Origin: Lanius collurio
Lineage: Eukaryota > Chordata > Aves > Passeriformes > Laniidae
Reading direction: 5' to 3'
DNA: 64,000 bases
Assembly (NCBI GenBank): GCA_020086605.1
Contig: JACBWW010000015.1
Location: 15,565,081 to 15,629,080, forward strand
The position numbers and the translations under genes are program-made. The notes under the pieces were generated by a model. It did not search any database and was not told where the DNA came from. It was given only the letters and a program-made list of their open reading frames with translations. Of this stretch, positions 15,201-64,000 are shown piece after piece. Positions within the stretch are counted from its first letter, which is position 1; each line of letters starts with the position of its first letter.

Positions 15201-17330
15201 CTAAGCACCAGGATTAGGAACAAGCCACCCCTGGGCTTTTGTTTCTTACTTATGCACATGGGGAACTGGTACTTCCTGAACCTGGCAGGTGACTGCCACC
15301 CAACACAGGATGACCAAAATAGACCCTGCATGTACTTTTGTAGTAGTGATAGGAACTGATGTTCTGGGTCACGCATCTTATTTCAGCTTTCTACAAACTG
15401 CCTTGGAAACTGCACATAGCTGAGAACCCTTTCTCCTAAGAGATTGAAAAGTAAGGGCCCAGACAAACTAAGGACTTTTTTTATTGGAGAGCACAAATAC
15501 ATCCTAAAACAGCTTTCAAACCTGCCCAAAGCATAACTCCTATTCACTGTCCAGGTGACTTTGGCAAACACTAACATTTCTGAGGCATGGCACCTGCAGT
15601 CTGTCACAACATGGAGACTGCAACATTCCGAACCAAAATTTGTCCTTTTGGTTTTTATACAGCACTGAAATAGCACAGCAAGGGACAGAGTTACACTGAA
15701 CACCGGTGACAAATCTCATCCACAAAGCTCTTCCACAGTGTGGATACTAACTCTGACACCTCAGCTAGCACTCAAGGCAGTCAGCATGAGGCAGCTCCAT
15801 CACAGTCTACACCACCAGCCACTTCAGTGCAGCTCCTGTGCTACTGACACCACAAGGGCTGAAGACAGGCAATGACCGTTCTACCAGACCCAGGCCTCAA
15901 GCCAGAGTGCAACACATCACATCTTTCAGTCACAGGCTTCAGTCCTTGCTTAAATAAAGGCCTTCATTTCAACCACTGCCTGAGGCACAAGACTAGAAAT
16001 GCCCCTCAAAGCAAACCAGCTTCATCTCGTAACAGACCAGAGCTGTTCTGCTCCTCCACAGACAGTACTGCCACGCTAGGACTACACAACATAAAAGGAT
16101 CGTGGTACTAAGATGAGAAAGGTGATCCACTCCTGGATAAAAATGCTTAGCTTCCACTGCTGTGGCTGCTGACAGCCATCTCAATATCTATGCCCTCCCA
16201 AACAGTCTTTTGAAAACAACTATGATATGTAATCAGCAGGCAAGAGAAACTTCACCACCTGCTTCACACAGACTTATTTGACAGTGGCTCTTTCAATATA
16301 TATTTTTAATTCCCCCTTTTTTCTCCTGCAGTCATGGCTACAGCACTGAGATGCTGCCAGTGCACCCATCACGTAGAGCAAAATACCTTCTCCCACAAGA
16401 AGGATTTAATGACAAGCAACTGTGGGACAAACTTGGTTAATGTATTCCTGCATCCAAGTTATTTCTCATTGTAGGTCAACCAGTACTGAATCTGTTTCAA
16501 AGAAATGCATGTAAAAAAGTCATTCTAACATTATGTCCTAGTTCTTACTGGAGGCTCAGCATTTATACACTTGCCTGTTTCCTTTTAAAAGCCAACACTA
16601 TCGGTTGTAATGTCAGCCTTGTGTTCAACTATTTAAGTACTGTCCTTCATGTTTTAAAGCCTCAGCTGCTTGCATGACATAACCCACGGACAAATTAAGA
16701 AGCTGCATGTAACCAAGATGGGTTAAGATGCTCCGAAGAGCAGCAAAGGCACAGGGGCTGTAGCGGTGTGCTGGTTCCACAGTGTTCTTACCTCCAAGTC
16801 AGCGCAGACTGAAGCAGTGCTAACTACTCGCTGTTCAGCACGCTGGGAGGGCACGGAGGCCTGGACTCATCCCACCTACCCAGGGCTTCCAGCGGCTAAT
16901 CCCAGTCGGTGTTTCCCTGTACAGACGGTGGAGAGAGAGAGCGCTCAAACCCAGTTACTGCCCAGCCAGGCTAACACCTCGGATCTGCAGCGGGGAACCC
17001 CGACAGAGCCCAGGGCTCCCTCGAAACCAGCCCGACGCGGGTCCCAAGCAGTGCCTGGCGGCTGCAGTCCCCCCTCGCCGCCGAGGCTCCCGGGGCGCTC
17101 CGGAGCCCCTGGGCGCCGCCGCCCGCCCGGCCGGGCTACCCCGGGCTCGCCGTGCCTCGCCGGCCCCGCGGCCCCGGCCCTGCCGCCGCCCGCCCTCCTC
17201 ACCCCGCGGCGGCCTTAGCGTGGCGATCCAGGCCCGAGCGCGACCGGCGGGGGAAGAGGCAGGAAGGGGGTGGGAAGCAGCAGCGCCGGTGCCGCGGAGC
17301 TTCCCCGCCTGCGCCGACATGAGGGGCCGG
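130..17330 (-). CDS. UBA6: UBA6, ubiquitin-like modifier-activating enzyme 6 (5' part, 19 coding exons plus a noncoding first exon)
   Basis: UBA6 is a cytosolic E1: it adenylates the C-terminus of ubiquitin or FAT10, holds it as a thioester and passes it to E2s such as UBE2Z. Nineteen coding exons with GT-AG borders and matching phases give 583 codons, about 55% of the usual 1,050 or so. Seen in order: start MAADSMEIDDALYS; inactive adenylation half with GMGGLG at residues 37-42; FCCH region around 190-290; four-helix region; active adenylation domain with GCGAIG at 436-441, the SNLNRQ motif at 473-478 (Arg477) and ALDN with Asp538. I recognise it from near-identity to remembered vertebrate UBA6 in segments such as FCDFGDEFEVLDTTGEEPKE. 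The catalytic cysteine exon, the second catalytic half-domain and the ubiquitin-fold domain lie left of position 1. No frameshift or stop is seen. UBA1 is the alternative, but the N-terminal and FCCH sequence fits UBA6. Confidence 0.96.
591..772 (-). CDS. UBA6: UBA6 exon 19, residues 488-548
   Basis: Encodes KPKSYTAAEATVNINPYIKI through DEFYTKQDVIVTALDNVEAR. Lys490 and Asp538 match the ATP- and magnesium-contacting residues of E1 enzymes. Acceptor CTTTCAG, donor GTAGGG. Ends two bases into Ser548. Confidence 0.97.
773..2017 (-). other. UBA6 intron 18, no other feature seen
   Basis: AT-rich intron of 1.2 kb between exons 18 and 19. I see no coding segment, repeat family or RNA gene in it. Confidence 0.6.
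2018..2095 (-). CDS. UBA6: UBA6 exon 18, residues 462-487
   Basis: Encodes VTITDPDLIEKSNLNRQFLF and then RPHHIQ. Asp466, Asn474, Arg477 and Gln478 match the E1 residues that bind ATP ribose and phosphates. Acceptor GACTTAG, donor GTAGGC. Confidence 0.97.
2457..2537 (-). CDS. UBA6: UBA6 exon 17, residues 435-461 (ATP-binding glycine loop)
   Basis: Encodes VGCGAIGCEMLKNFALLGVG, the GxGxxG loop that contacts ATP in the active adenylation domain. Acceptor TTCTTTAG, donor GTAAGT; 27 whole codons. Confidence 0.97.
2722..2800 (-). CDS. UBA6: UBA6 exon 16, residues 408-434
   Basis: Encodes GDRYDALRACIGDSLCQKLH and DLNVFL, leading into the active nucleotide-binding fold. Acceptor TTGCATAG, donor GTGAGT. 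Confidence 0.96.
3069..3136 (-). CDS. UBA6: UBA6 exon 15, residues 386-408
   Basis: Encodes LYIDMLDIVTPLEKVGSEEF and then LP plus two bases of Arg408. Acceptor TTTTTTTTACAG, donor GTAAAT. It diverges more from remembered mammalian sequence than its neighbours do, as this loop usually does. Confidence 0.9.
3771..3914 (-). CDS. UBA6: UBA6 exon 14, residues 338-385
   Basis: Encodes PQVNGDVVKWLSRTAQGFLP and then LAAAVGGVASQEVLKAVTGK, the very conserved adenylation-domain entry helix of E1 enzymes. Acceptor TTTTTCAG (an internal CAG six bases further in was rejected on homology), donor GTAAGG. Confidence 0.95.
4326..4392 (-). CDS. UBA6: UBA6 exon 13, residues 315-337
   Basis: Encodes CLQDAEEMLKIAMSISETLE and then NK: a helical, charged segment. 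Donor GTGAGT, acceptor TGTTTAG. Confidence 0.94.
5055..5131 (-). CDS. UBA6: UBA6 exon 12, residues 290-315
   Basis: Encodes APLQIHVAMLALNHFQESFG and then RGPNI, ending two bases into Gly315. Acceptor TTGTAACAG, donor GTAAAG. Start of the four-helix region. Confidence 0.95.
5574..5636 (-). CDS. UBA6: UBA6 exon 11, residues 269-289
   Basis: Encodes ERLEKQITNPLCLVADFSKP plus Glu289. Acceptor TTTTCCAG, donor GTAATT; 21 whole codons. Confidence 0.94.
5890..5970 (+). mobile_element. CR1 LINE 3'-end fragment
   Basis: The text 'tctgggcagagccaagatct' followed by 'ttgtgggtcccttcca' and an ATTCTA-rich tail is the diagnostic 3' end of avian CR1 retrotransposons, here 5'-truncated and somewhat diverged. 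It lies in a UBA6 intron, opposite to the gene. Confidence 0.75.
6052..6155 (-). CDS. UBA6: UBA6 exon 10, residues 234-268 (FCCH region)
   Basis: Encodes VSPYSFSIGDTSEMEPYLHG and GGIAVQVKTPK. Acceptor CTTTTCAG, donor GTGAGT. Confidence 0.96.
6793..6840. repeat. A/C-only low-complexity tract
   Basis: A 17-base A run followed by a mixture of A runs and C runs, with almost no G or T, in a UBA6 intron. Similar tracts occur at 18.0 kb and 56.5 kb. Confidence 0.8.
7416..7539 (-). CDS. UBA6: UBA6 exon 9, residues 193-234 (FCCH region)
   Basis: Encodes SNPGIVTCLENHPHRLETGQ and FLTFREVNGM, the start of the first catalytic-cysteine half-domain. Acceptor ATTTCAG, donor GTACAT. Ends one base into Val234. 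Confidence 0.96.
7540..9347 (-). other. UBA6 intron 8, no gene seen
   Basis: A 1.8 kb intron. It holds a pyrimidine run and poly-A at about 9101-9140; no exon or recognisable repeat family otherwise. Confidence 0.55.
9348..9470 (-). CDS. UBA6: UBA6 exon 8, residues 152-192
   Basis: Encodes FISADVYGVCSRLFCDFGDE and DTTGEEPKEIFISNITQ, one of the most recognisable UBA6 segments. Acceptor CTTGTAG, donor GTAAGG; 41 whole codons. Confidence 0.96.
10016..10096 (-). CDS. UBA6: UBA6 exon 7, residues 125-151
   Basis: Encodes CVILTEVSLLLQKKINDFC, the strand and helix before the crossover of the first adenylation half. Donor GTAATA, acceptor TTCACAG; 27 whole codons. Confidence 0.94.
11147..11258 (-). 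CDS. UBA6: UBA6 exon 6, residues 87-124
   Basis: Encodes RAEATLHRIAELNPYVHV and then DETTDLSFLKHYQ. Acceptor TTTTTTCAG, donor GTATGT. Confidence 0.95.
11758..11852 (-). CDS. UBA6: UBA6 exon 5, residues 56-87
   Basis: Encodes ALTVHDTKHCTKWDLGNNFF and an acidic stretch (HEDDV) ending two bases into Arg87. Acceptor TTTCTTAG, donor GTTAGT. Confidence 0.94.
12633..12661 (-). CDS. UBA6: UBA6 exon 4, 29-base microexon, residues 46-55
   Basis: Encodes AKNIILAGVK, the strand following the GMGGLG helix. Acceptor TTTTTTCAG, donor GTATGT. It is needed to keep exons 3 and 5 in frame and matches the AKNLVLAGIK segment expected in UBA6. Confidence 0.92.
13501..13595 (-). CDS. UBA6: UBA6 exon 3, residues 14-46
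   Basis: Encodes RQRYVLGDTAMQKM and then the nucleotide-fold glycine motif GMGGLG (residues 37-42) of the inactive adenylation half. The acceptor ends TGTAG and the donor is GTAAGT. Ends one base into Ala46. Confidence 0.95.
14493..14555 (-). CDS. UBA6: UBA6 exon 2 (start codon at 14533)
   Basis: Acceptor CTTCTAG lies before 14555 and donor GTAAGA after 14493. The ATG at 14533-14531 opens MAADSMEIDDALY plus two bases of Ser14. An in-frame TGA six bases upstream fixes this as the first usable start. Confidence 0.9.
14556..17202 (-). other. UBA6 intron 1
   Basis: A 2.6 kb first intron between the inferred noncoding exon and the start-codon exon. Its upstream edge lies in the CpG island. I see no coding exon; open frames here are short and unrelated to known proteins. 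Confidence 0.5.
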
Positions 17331-17420
17331 GCCGGGGCCGGGGCCGCCCTGGGGAGGCGGGGCCGCCGCGACTCGGCAGCGGAAGCGGCTGCGCAGCCAC
17401 TGCCCGGCCGGAGCCGCTTC
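16830..17420. promoter_or_regulatory. CpG island, UBA6 promoter region
   Basis: The only long GC-rich, CpG-dense block in the window, with repeated CCGGGGC-type GC boxes around 17320-17350. It sits at the 5' end of UBA6, as expected for a housekeeping promoter. There is no clear TATA box. Divergent transcription to the right is possible but no plus-strand gene is recognisable. Confidence 0.85.
17203..17330 (-). other. UBA6: UBA6 exon 1, noncoding (5' UTR); upstream limit approximate
   Basis: Read on the minus strand, the CpG island has a strong splice donor (GTGAGG) directly after 17203. It would join the exon 2 acceptor at 14555. Exon 2 has an in-frame TGA at 14539-14537 just before the start codon, so this exon cannot extend the protein N-terminally. 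The transcription start is not visible; 17330 is a guess from the GC-rich core. Confidence 0.55.
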
Positions 17421-17514
17421 AGTCATTGGAAAAGCCCGCCATTGAAAAACCCAGCCATTTTCTACCTGAAAAGTAACACACCGTGATGTTAAAAACAATG
17501 AAATAAATAAACCC

Positions 17515-17614
17515 TCCTTAGGTTCAAGCATGACCAGTTCAGACGATGAATAGCGCTTCTGGGCCCTGCTCCTGCGGTACCTCCGCATGTCGCAGAGCAC
17601 CAGCAGGATGTCAC
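17515..17614 (-). other. Unidentified coding-like segment just upstream of the UBA6 promoter
   Basis: On the minus strand, after a plausible acceptor (GTGTGTGGTAG), an open frame starts with a short hydrophobic run (DILLVLC), passes to a very basic stretch (DMRRYRRSRAQKRY) and then to SSSELVMLEPK. Third codon positions are almost all G or C, unlike the AT-rich surroundings. The pattern looks like a membrane segment's end plus a stop-transfer tail. I do not recognise the family, and I see neither a clear donor nor a stop codon close by. It could be an exon of an unseen gene, an alternative UBA6 5' exon, or chance. Confidence 0.3.
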
Positions 17615-17660
17615 CTACCACACACACAGGCAAAGTTTCATTCAAATGGTCTAGGGACAC

Positions 17661-20600
17661 AACTGCGAAATGCTAGAGATTTCCCAAGGCCGTAGAGGAC
17701 ATTTGGCAAAGAGTCGTCAAAACAAAAGTACAGCCCATGCCAGGTGCTATATAGGCTTTATTTTCTCTCCTATTTCCCAAACTCTGGATTAAGATCCCAG
17801 CACTGCCCGCCTTCCCATCACCCAGCTTTATCTCCCTTCACCTTGAGCCCTGCCTTCCCCTCTGTTACCCCGATCTTTGGAGTAGGAGAGACATCACTAC
17901 CATTACCACATACTGTCTAGAATGGGAGGGGTTCAAGCAATGAAAAGTGTCCTTGCATACAGAGAATACAGAATAGTCACCTTGTATTTTATAATATTTA
18001 TAATGTAAAAAAAAAAAAAACCAAAAAAAAAAACAAACAAAAAAAACCCACAAACCAACAACAAACCAACAGACCAACCAACTACCTGCATCCGACGGTA
18101 CAGAAAGAAAAAAAAAAAGAAAGAAAGAAAAAGTAAGGTTGTTGTCTATCTTGATTGGAGTTTTGGGCACTTGTAAGGGCAATAAGACCCAAGTTTTGTC
18201 CTCTTTGTGAGCATCCAGTGCATTATTTTGGCATTTCTCTCTCTTTAACAGAGTTTAGCAACCTTCAAGATTTACACCTGAGTCCAACAGCTTAATTAAT
18301 AACAAAGATAAAGACCAGCTGGACAACACTGTGCTCGTTCAAACCTGGGCTGTGCTTTGGCAGCATCAGGGTGAAGGTTCTTGTCTGCCTCACCGCTGTT
18401 CTCACACGCAGAAAAAAATTCTAGATGTGGGCAAATTTCAGAGGACCACTAGAGGCCACTAGAAGTCTGGAATGCCAAACTCAGAGACCAAATAAAGGGA
18501 GAAAGCCGTTCGGGATGTAGATTGAAACCCTTACCAGTAAAGGAATTGGATACTAAGGCTGGTATTTGCTTTGTAGCTTTTTCACGTAATACATAAAAAT
18601 CAGAACATAGAAGAATTACTTTCATTATTTCAATACAGTAATTTCAAAGAGAAGCGCATGTATCTAAGGAATGGAATGAACAGGAGTCTCGGTGACAAAG
18701 GGTGGGGGTGGGAAATGAAGGAGAGTTTAAAGACAGCAAAAAAGTCATCTTCAGTTTTGTCACTTGCATAATTTTTAGTCTCGTCGGTGATTTTTATCTT
18801 ATGCTTGTGGTTTCTTTCCTTAAAAATAATCCTTTTTTCTTTATTTATTTTTTTTTTTAGGTTAACCTAACCATTCTTATTTTTAAGAACTTACACATCA
18901 AATGTGTTATTATATGAAAAATAATAATCATTTTAAAAATCTGCTACCTACCATCTTTGTGTGCAAGAAGCAATCCACTTTGATACAGTCATCTCCCATG
19001 AAACAGATTTTGCATAGTCACAGCAAATACTGACAAGTCTTTTGCCTGAGTGGAGAAACAGCAACATCCAATTAATTCTCACATAACCCTTTAACAGTAA
19101 CCAGGCAAACACTAACCATCAGTCAAACCATGAATATGTGCCTTCTAAGATAAAATGACACAAAGAAATGGACAGATTCTGTTTACCCCAGAAGCCAAAG
19201 AAATGGGTTCCCAAATGTATCACTTAGTGGGTGTATTCAGGAACTCTCTAGGCTGATGGTACCAAATCAAAACAGATACAGGTTTTCCCCTAACTTTCTA
19301 AGACTGCAAAATTTGAAATATCTGGAGTCATTCGACTTTTCTTTCCCCCCATAGCCTTCTTCTTAAAAACTACATATGATATTACAATCTTAGTAAATTT
19401 GGTTAAATAAATTACTTTTACAGGAAATCCCAGCTCCCTAGTTGCATCATGTTATAGTCAGCTATAGCTGTTGAGGTAGCAAGCAAAGCTGTCAGTTTAC
19501 AGACTTGCTGAAGCAACGAGTGGGATGAGGCTGTGGCCAGGAGAACATCACCACCTCCAGACTTGTCCTAAATCTCCATTATTTCGCTTTATGTGCACCA
19601 CTGTAGATTCATTCTACATCCAGCTATTGAATACCTCTTTAGAGCCAGTATTTTCATAAGAAGCTGAAGTGGAATAGCTGTAAATCTCCTTTCCTTCTGC
19701 TGGGAAAATCCACCCACTTGGGCTTTTTTTGGTCTTTTAATTTTGTGGTTTCCAGGTACGATGTCACATTCTTAATGGGGACTCCAAAGTGGGGATTTGA
19801 GGAGGTACATTTGTTTCCCTGATTGATTTAGTTAATAAGCAAATTAGCAGACAAAACTCTTGTAGTTTTTTTGAAAATACTAAGGCCAACGCAGTTCAGT
19901 TTAGCACACAGGCCAGTCTAGAAGTTACCATAAATCTACATCAACATCCTTCAGTGGGTTTCCAAACATCCTGCCATAGGCTATAGCTTGCCCTCACTTT
20001 TGTAGGAGAAAGGTGCTGACTGGCAAGGCTTTGTCTCCTCTTTTTGGCAACCCATGCAGTGTAGGAGTGTTTTGATGGCATATTTAAAAGGACTCCAGCT
20101 TCCCAGCAGGCCGAAAAATCTTGCCACTTGAAGCTGCTCTAGCAAGTGACACCTTCCTAGAAACCATGTTAATATTGTTGATAAATCCAGATAAACAAAG
20201 GCACCAATTACCTAAGCTGATTTCACACTGAGATGTGTATGACTGCATTTCTAAAAGCAAGAGCCAGCTTTTCCGTGCCCGTGAATCTCCAGCATAGACT
20301 GCAAATTACCAGATAAACATTCATTGGGTTAAATAATGACTTTTGGCTCTCAACTCATCTAATTTGTTAACAGGAATGGCAGATACAGAATGGGATTTTG
20401 TACAAGCTTTACTTACATAAGGAATCCTGATGACAGGTTGATGTCATTCAACCAGACCTCCTCACATGATTAGGCCTTGTGCAATCAGCCTCTTCTTTCT
20501 TTCCTACTTTGACTCCAAGCTGAAAATTAGCATTGGGCAAGCCCCAGACAACTCCATTTGGCTAACCAGAGGTTTGGAACACATTTCTTGATGCTTTAAA

Positions 20601-23574
20601 TCTACCTGGGAAGTCTCAGGAGAATTGGTACCAGTTGCATGGAGCTCCCCGTAGCCCATTTGAAGGGATGCAACATCACACACAGGTTTTTTCCAAGGGC
20701 AGAAGGAAGGTGGTGAATTCTTGAATGAAGCTTCAGATCCATTCTCTAATTTGCATAGTACTACCTTAACTGAAATTCACCTCTGAGTATTTTAGAAAAG
20801 CAAATGCCCCACCTTGTCTTTGCTGAAATATCTGTAAAGTTCAAGCACTGTTAATAACAAAACAATTCCTAGGATAGAGAAAGGACAGAAGACTATAGTT
20901 TTAGAATAGTTTTATATAAAATAAGGAAGATTAGTCTATTTTATGTCACATTCAAATTTTAGCTTGATTATTATTATGCAAAAAAAAAAAGGACAGAAAA
21001 GGATCAATTGTTTTTAAATACATTTAATGTTATGAAACATATTGCCTTTATTTTGTTTAAATCTTTGCTAAATGTTAACATCAATAATAATAAAAGGCTT
21101 TAAAAAACCTTTTCTTTATTCACACACTAGTCTCATTGTTTTATTCTAAGGCAGAAAACAAAGAGAGTCATCATAAATAAAACACTGTCATGGAATATAA
21201 GACAAACCCAGGCCAGACAGTTCCCTAAAAAGTTTATGAAAAGTGCATCTGGCTGGCTCAGGACTCCCTGAGTAAGGTAGACATTCTCCCACACACCTCT
21301 TGGCTATTTAGACACTTTTGAGAAAATCTGAAATAAAGGCTGCCTTTCTCATTTTAAAGGTATTGCATGTACATGTCACTTGTAGTGTGAGGTAGGAACC
21401 AGTTTCTAGGGGCTGTATCTGGGCCTCACCTCCTTATGGTTGCCCCTCCGTTTGCTATGCAAAAAGAGATTTAAGTGCAAAACAAAGCCTTAGCTGTCTA
21501 GGAAAGTGAACTACTGTTTCTTTTCAATCACAATACATCAGCTGATTATAAAGGATACTTCTCATGATTTACACCTTCAAAGCAGTAAGAGGCACAAATA
21601 ACTAGATGTAATTTTTTTTCCCCAAAGGATGCCTTTGAAAAAGGGGGATTTGAGCACTAGAAGAAGACAGTGTTTTCAAGTTATCTAATTCAAAACTCCA
21701 TGAATTTTCTGTTTTGTAACTGAACCTGGCCAAGAGTAAACTCTTAATTGAAAAACAACGGCAACTCAAAAGTGCATAAATGAAAAACTTCATCAATAAA
21801 TTAAGGAAATGGATTTGCTGCATATATCTATCCACCTAACTGTCCCAAGATCCTCTTATTTTTACAATGACATGGAAAATCAGAATAAAGGTACTACTAC
21901 TTTGAAACCAAAAGTAATCTAAAATCTTCAGTAGATTTCTTTCTGAGATAAGGCAACTTGTCTTTTACCAAAATTCAAAAGATAGAATGACTGGAAGTAG
22001 CCCAATAACAAGACAACCCCTCCTACACCACCAAGGCTTAAACATAGGTTTTTCCATTCATATGTAGGCTTGTAATTCAGGGTGTGGGTTTTCAAGAAAT
22101 GCCAAACATCTCATTCCCAGGGATGCTGATTATTGGAGAGCTTGCACAGTAGGAAGGCTGAGGAGAGATCCAGTCCTGAGCAGTGGGGGAGGCAGGATGC
22201 TTCAGCAGAATTTTCAGATGTAGTAGGTGCAGCTGTGGGACTTGCAGTTTCATTTATGTCTTGTACAGACTCCTGTGAGTCCTGCATTCAGAGCCTAAGC
22301 AGTCCAGTGGCCATTTGAAGACTATAGGTGACAGTACTGGAATGACATTTTGGATCCCCATATTGAAGGCCTTGGCTCTAGAGGACCCCCTTCCACCAGC
22401 AATCCATGAGAGGTCATGCACAGAGGTAGGAAAAGTGCTTAATCAATGTGTAAGGGTTGCATTTTCTCTTAAGTTCTTTTTGGGACTGCTCTTTAATATA
22501 AAATCACTCTTCATCCTCATGGGATATATTCATATTCAGGATAATATTCATTCATGGCAGAGATAAATCCATCAGTGAAGTATCACTAATTGCTTTCTTT
22601 GCAGAGAGATGGTTTCTGCTGGCTGGCATGCCCTTGGAAAAGCATGCTGCTTCTTGAACCAAAAAGGTAGTTCCCAGTTCATTTGTGGCGAATATTTATT
22701 TTTCCTTTAGAACAAATTTAAATGCTATGTTTCTTTCTATGGAGATTGTTCTTGGGGGCACACTTTTTACAAAAACATTTTGGGCAGAGCTTGTGTTTCT
22801 GCATCTGAAGCATATTGTGTGTTGAATAGAGTAGATCTAGAAGACAACAGGTACAGAGGTAGCAGCACAATGTTGTGATAAAGCACTTCCACAATAGCAA
22901 CTTCAAGCAACTTGAACTTCACAGAATCCACAAAAAAAAATCCTGTTTAAAATGTGCTTTGCAATAAAAACATCAAATTTTTGTCTTTCCCCTTCCAACC
23001 TACTGCAAGCACAGAAATCCTACTTTTCCTTAGCTAGGACCTACCCTCCCACTGATCCACTTTTAGTTTCCAAGAGCACAGAGCAAAGTGAGCATCCAGG
23101 TTCTCAGCTGTAGTCAGTGCAGATGATAGTCTCTAACAAGAATAATCATCAGGGGTCCACTTTGCTAGAAACACAGCTGTGATAGCATTTGGTTCACTGG
23201 AGGAGGAAGATTCAGCTGCAAACCTTGCCCATGGCTGAAGAAAAATTTCTTTTTTCTTTCCCCTGGAAAATGTTTGCATTTATAAAGCAGGTAAATTGGT
23301 AGCTTTTAAATGTAATTTTAATGATGTCAGTTCATAATTTCTGGTAAGGGAGAAAGTTTCACGGCTCAAAGATGAGGCAGACAATTTCATATGTTTAGCA
23401 TGAATTCAGAAGGGTTACGATCTCTGACAGCAAAGATAGTGCTTGCTGTGGGCTAAGGTTGCTCCAACCAAAATTACATAGGAATATATAGACTAAAAAA
23501 ATAACCTTTCAGAATTACAGACAAATACAAGTTACATGTAGTCTATGCAGGTAAATCCATTTTTCACTTTGGAA
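17661..23574. other. Intergenic region between UBA6 and the TMPRSS11-type gene
   Basis: About 5.9 kb of AT-rich DNA. No seven-transmembrane (GNRHR-like) exon, RNA gene or known repeat family is visible beyond simple repeats. The low end of the protease 3' UTR should lie here; minus-strand polyadenylation candidates are ATTAAA at 23322-23317 and AATAAA at 22700-22695. Confidence 0.6.
18007..18130. repeat. A/C-rich low-complexity tract plus (GAAA)n
   Basis: Poly-A passes into AAC/AACC units (18007-18080), followed by a purine run with AGAAAG units (18100-18130). Confidence 0.8.
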
Positions 23575-63754
<40,180 letters not shown>

Positions 63755-63784
63755 TGAGGCACAGCTGGCGCAACACCCAGCACC

Positions 63785-64000
63785 CTGTGGGTTATTGCAA
63801 AATGAGGGAACGAACTTCAGAATAAAAACAAACAGAGGTAAGCATGGAGTTGATAAGGAGACTGTAACCTTCCGATCAGCTCCGCATCAAAGAGCTCCCC
63901 AGGCAGAGATGGGGTGAGAAGATAAACCGGCCCAAGCAAGAAGACTCGTTCTTCACCACAGCGAAACAGGAAGTGCGTGAGATTTCCCTTTTCCAGCACT
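63785..64000 (-). other. 5' flank of the protease start exon
   Basis: Either upstream 5' UTR or first intron/promoter of the protease. A minus-strand frame of 60 codons is open here but ends before exon 1, has no clear donor and matches nothing I know. Confidence 0.35.

Noticed and set aside
16766..17320. Proline-, arginine- and glycine-rich open frames on both strands at 16.8-17.3 kb
   Set aside because: The CpG island is poor in stop codons; the translations are low-complexity and match no protein. The only interpretable items are the exon 1 donor and the short upstream ORF.
63817..63999. 60-codon minus-strand frame as the protease N-terminus
   Set aside because: It stops before exon 1, is in another frame and has no usable donor.

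Overview
The window is vertebrate nuclear DNA, almost certainly from a songbird (passerine). Genes are split into small exons with GT-AG introns. The repeats are avian: a CR1 LINE 3' end, a tRNA-Ile-derived SINE with a CR1-type tail (TguSINE1-like), and a solo LTR resembling avian ERVL LTRs. There is one CpG island, one 399-base assembly gap and many short homopolymer or simple repeats.

Two protein-coding genes are supported, both on the minus strand. The first (130-17330) is the 5' part of UBA6, the E1 enzyme that activates ubiquitin and FAT10. A noncoding first exon lies in the CpG island at about 16.8-17.4 kb. Nineteen coding exons then join without a frame break into 583 codons. They cover the inactive adenylation half, the FCCH and four-helix regions and most of the active adenylation domain. 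The exons for the catalytic cysteine domain and the ubiquitin-fold domain lie beyond position 1.

The second (23575-63754) is a complete ten-exon gene for a type II transmembrane serine protease of the TMPRSS11 (HAT/DESC1) family, 478 codons by my splicing. In order it encodes a long cytoplasmic N-terminus, one membrane span, a SEA domain, a linker with the chain-joining cysteine, an R|IVGG activation site, and a trypsin-like domain with an intact His-Asp-Ser triad and the Asp that selects Arg/Lys substrates. Every exon phase matches its neighbour, so the gap at 40.5-40.9 kb, which sits in an intron, hides no required coding exon.

The 6 kb between the two genes holds no recognisable gene. In mammals GNRHR and several TMPRSS11 paralogues lie near here. 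Most of the window is intron, with no tRNA gene, CRISPR array or operon structure. No new multi-gene system is visible. The observations most worth checking are the long N-terminal tail of the protease, the shifted UBA6 start with a possible 40-codon upstream ORF, an unidentified GC3-rich coding-like segment at 17.5 kb, and the two retroelement copies in protease introns.
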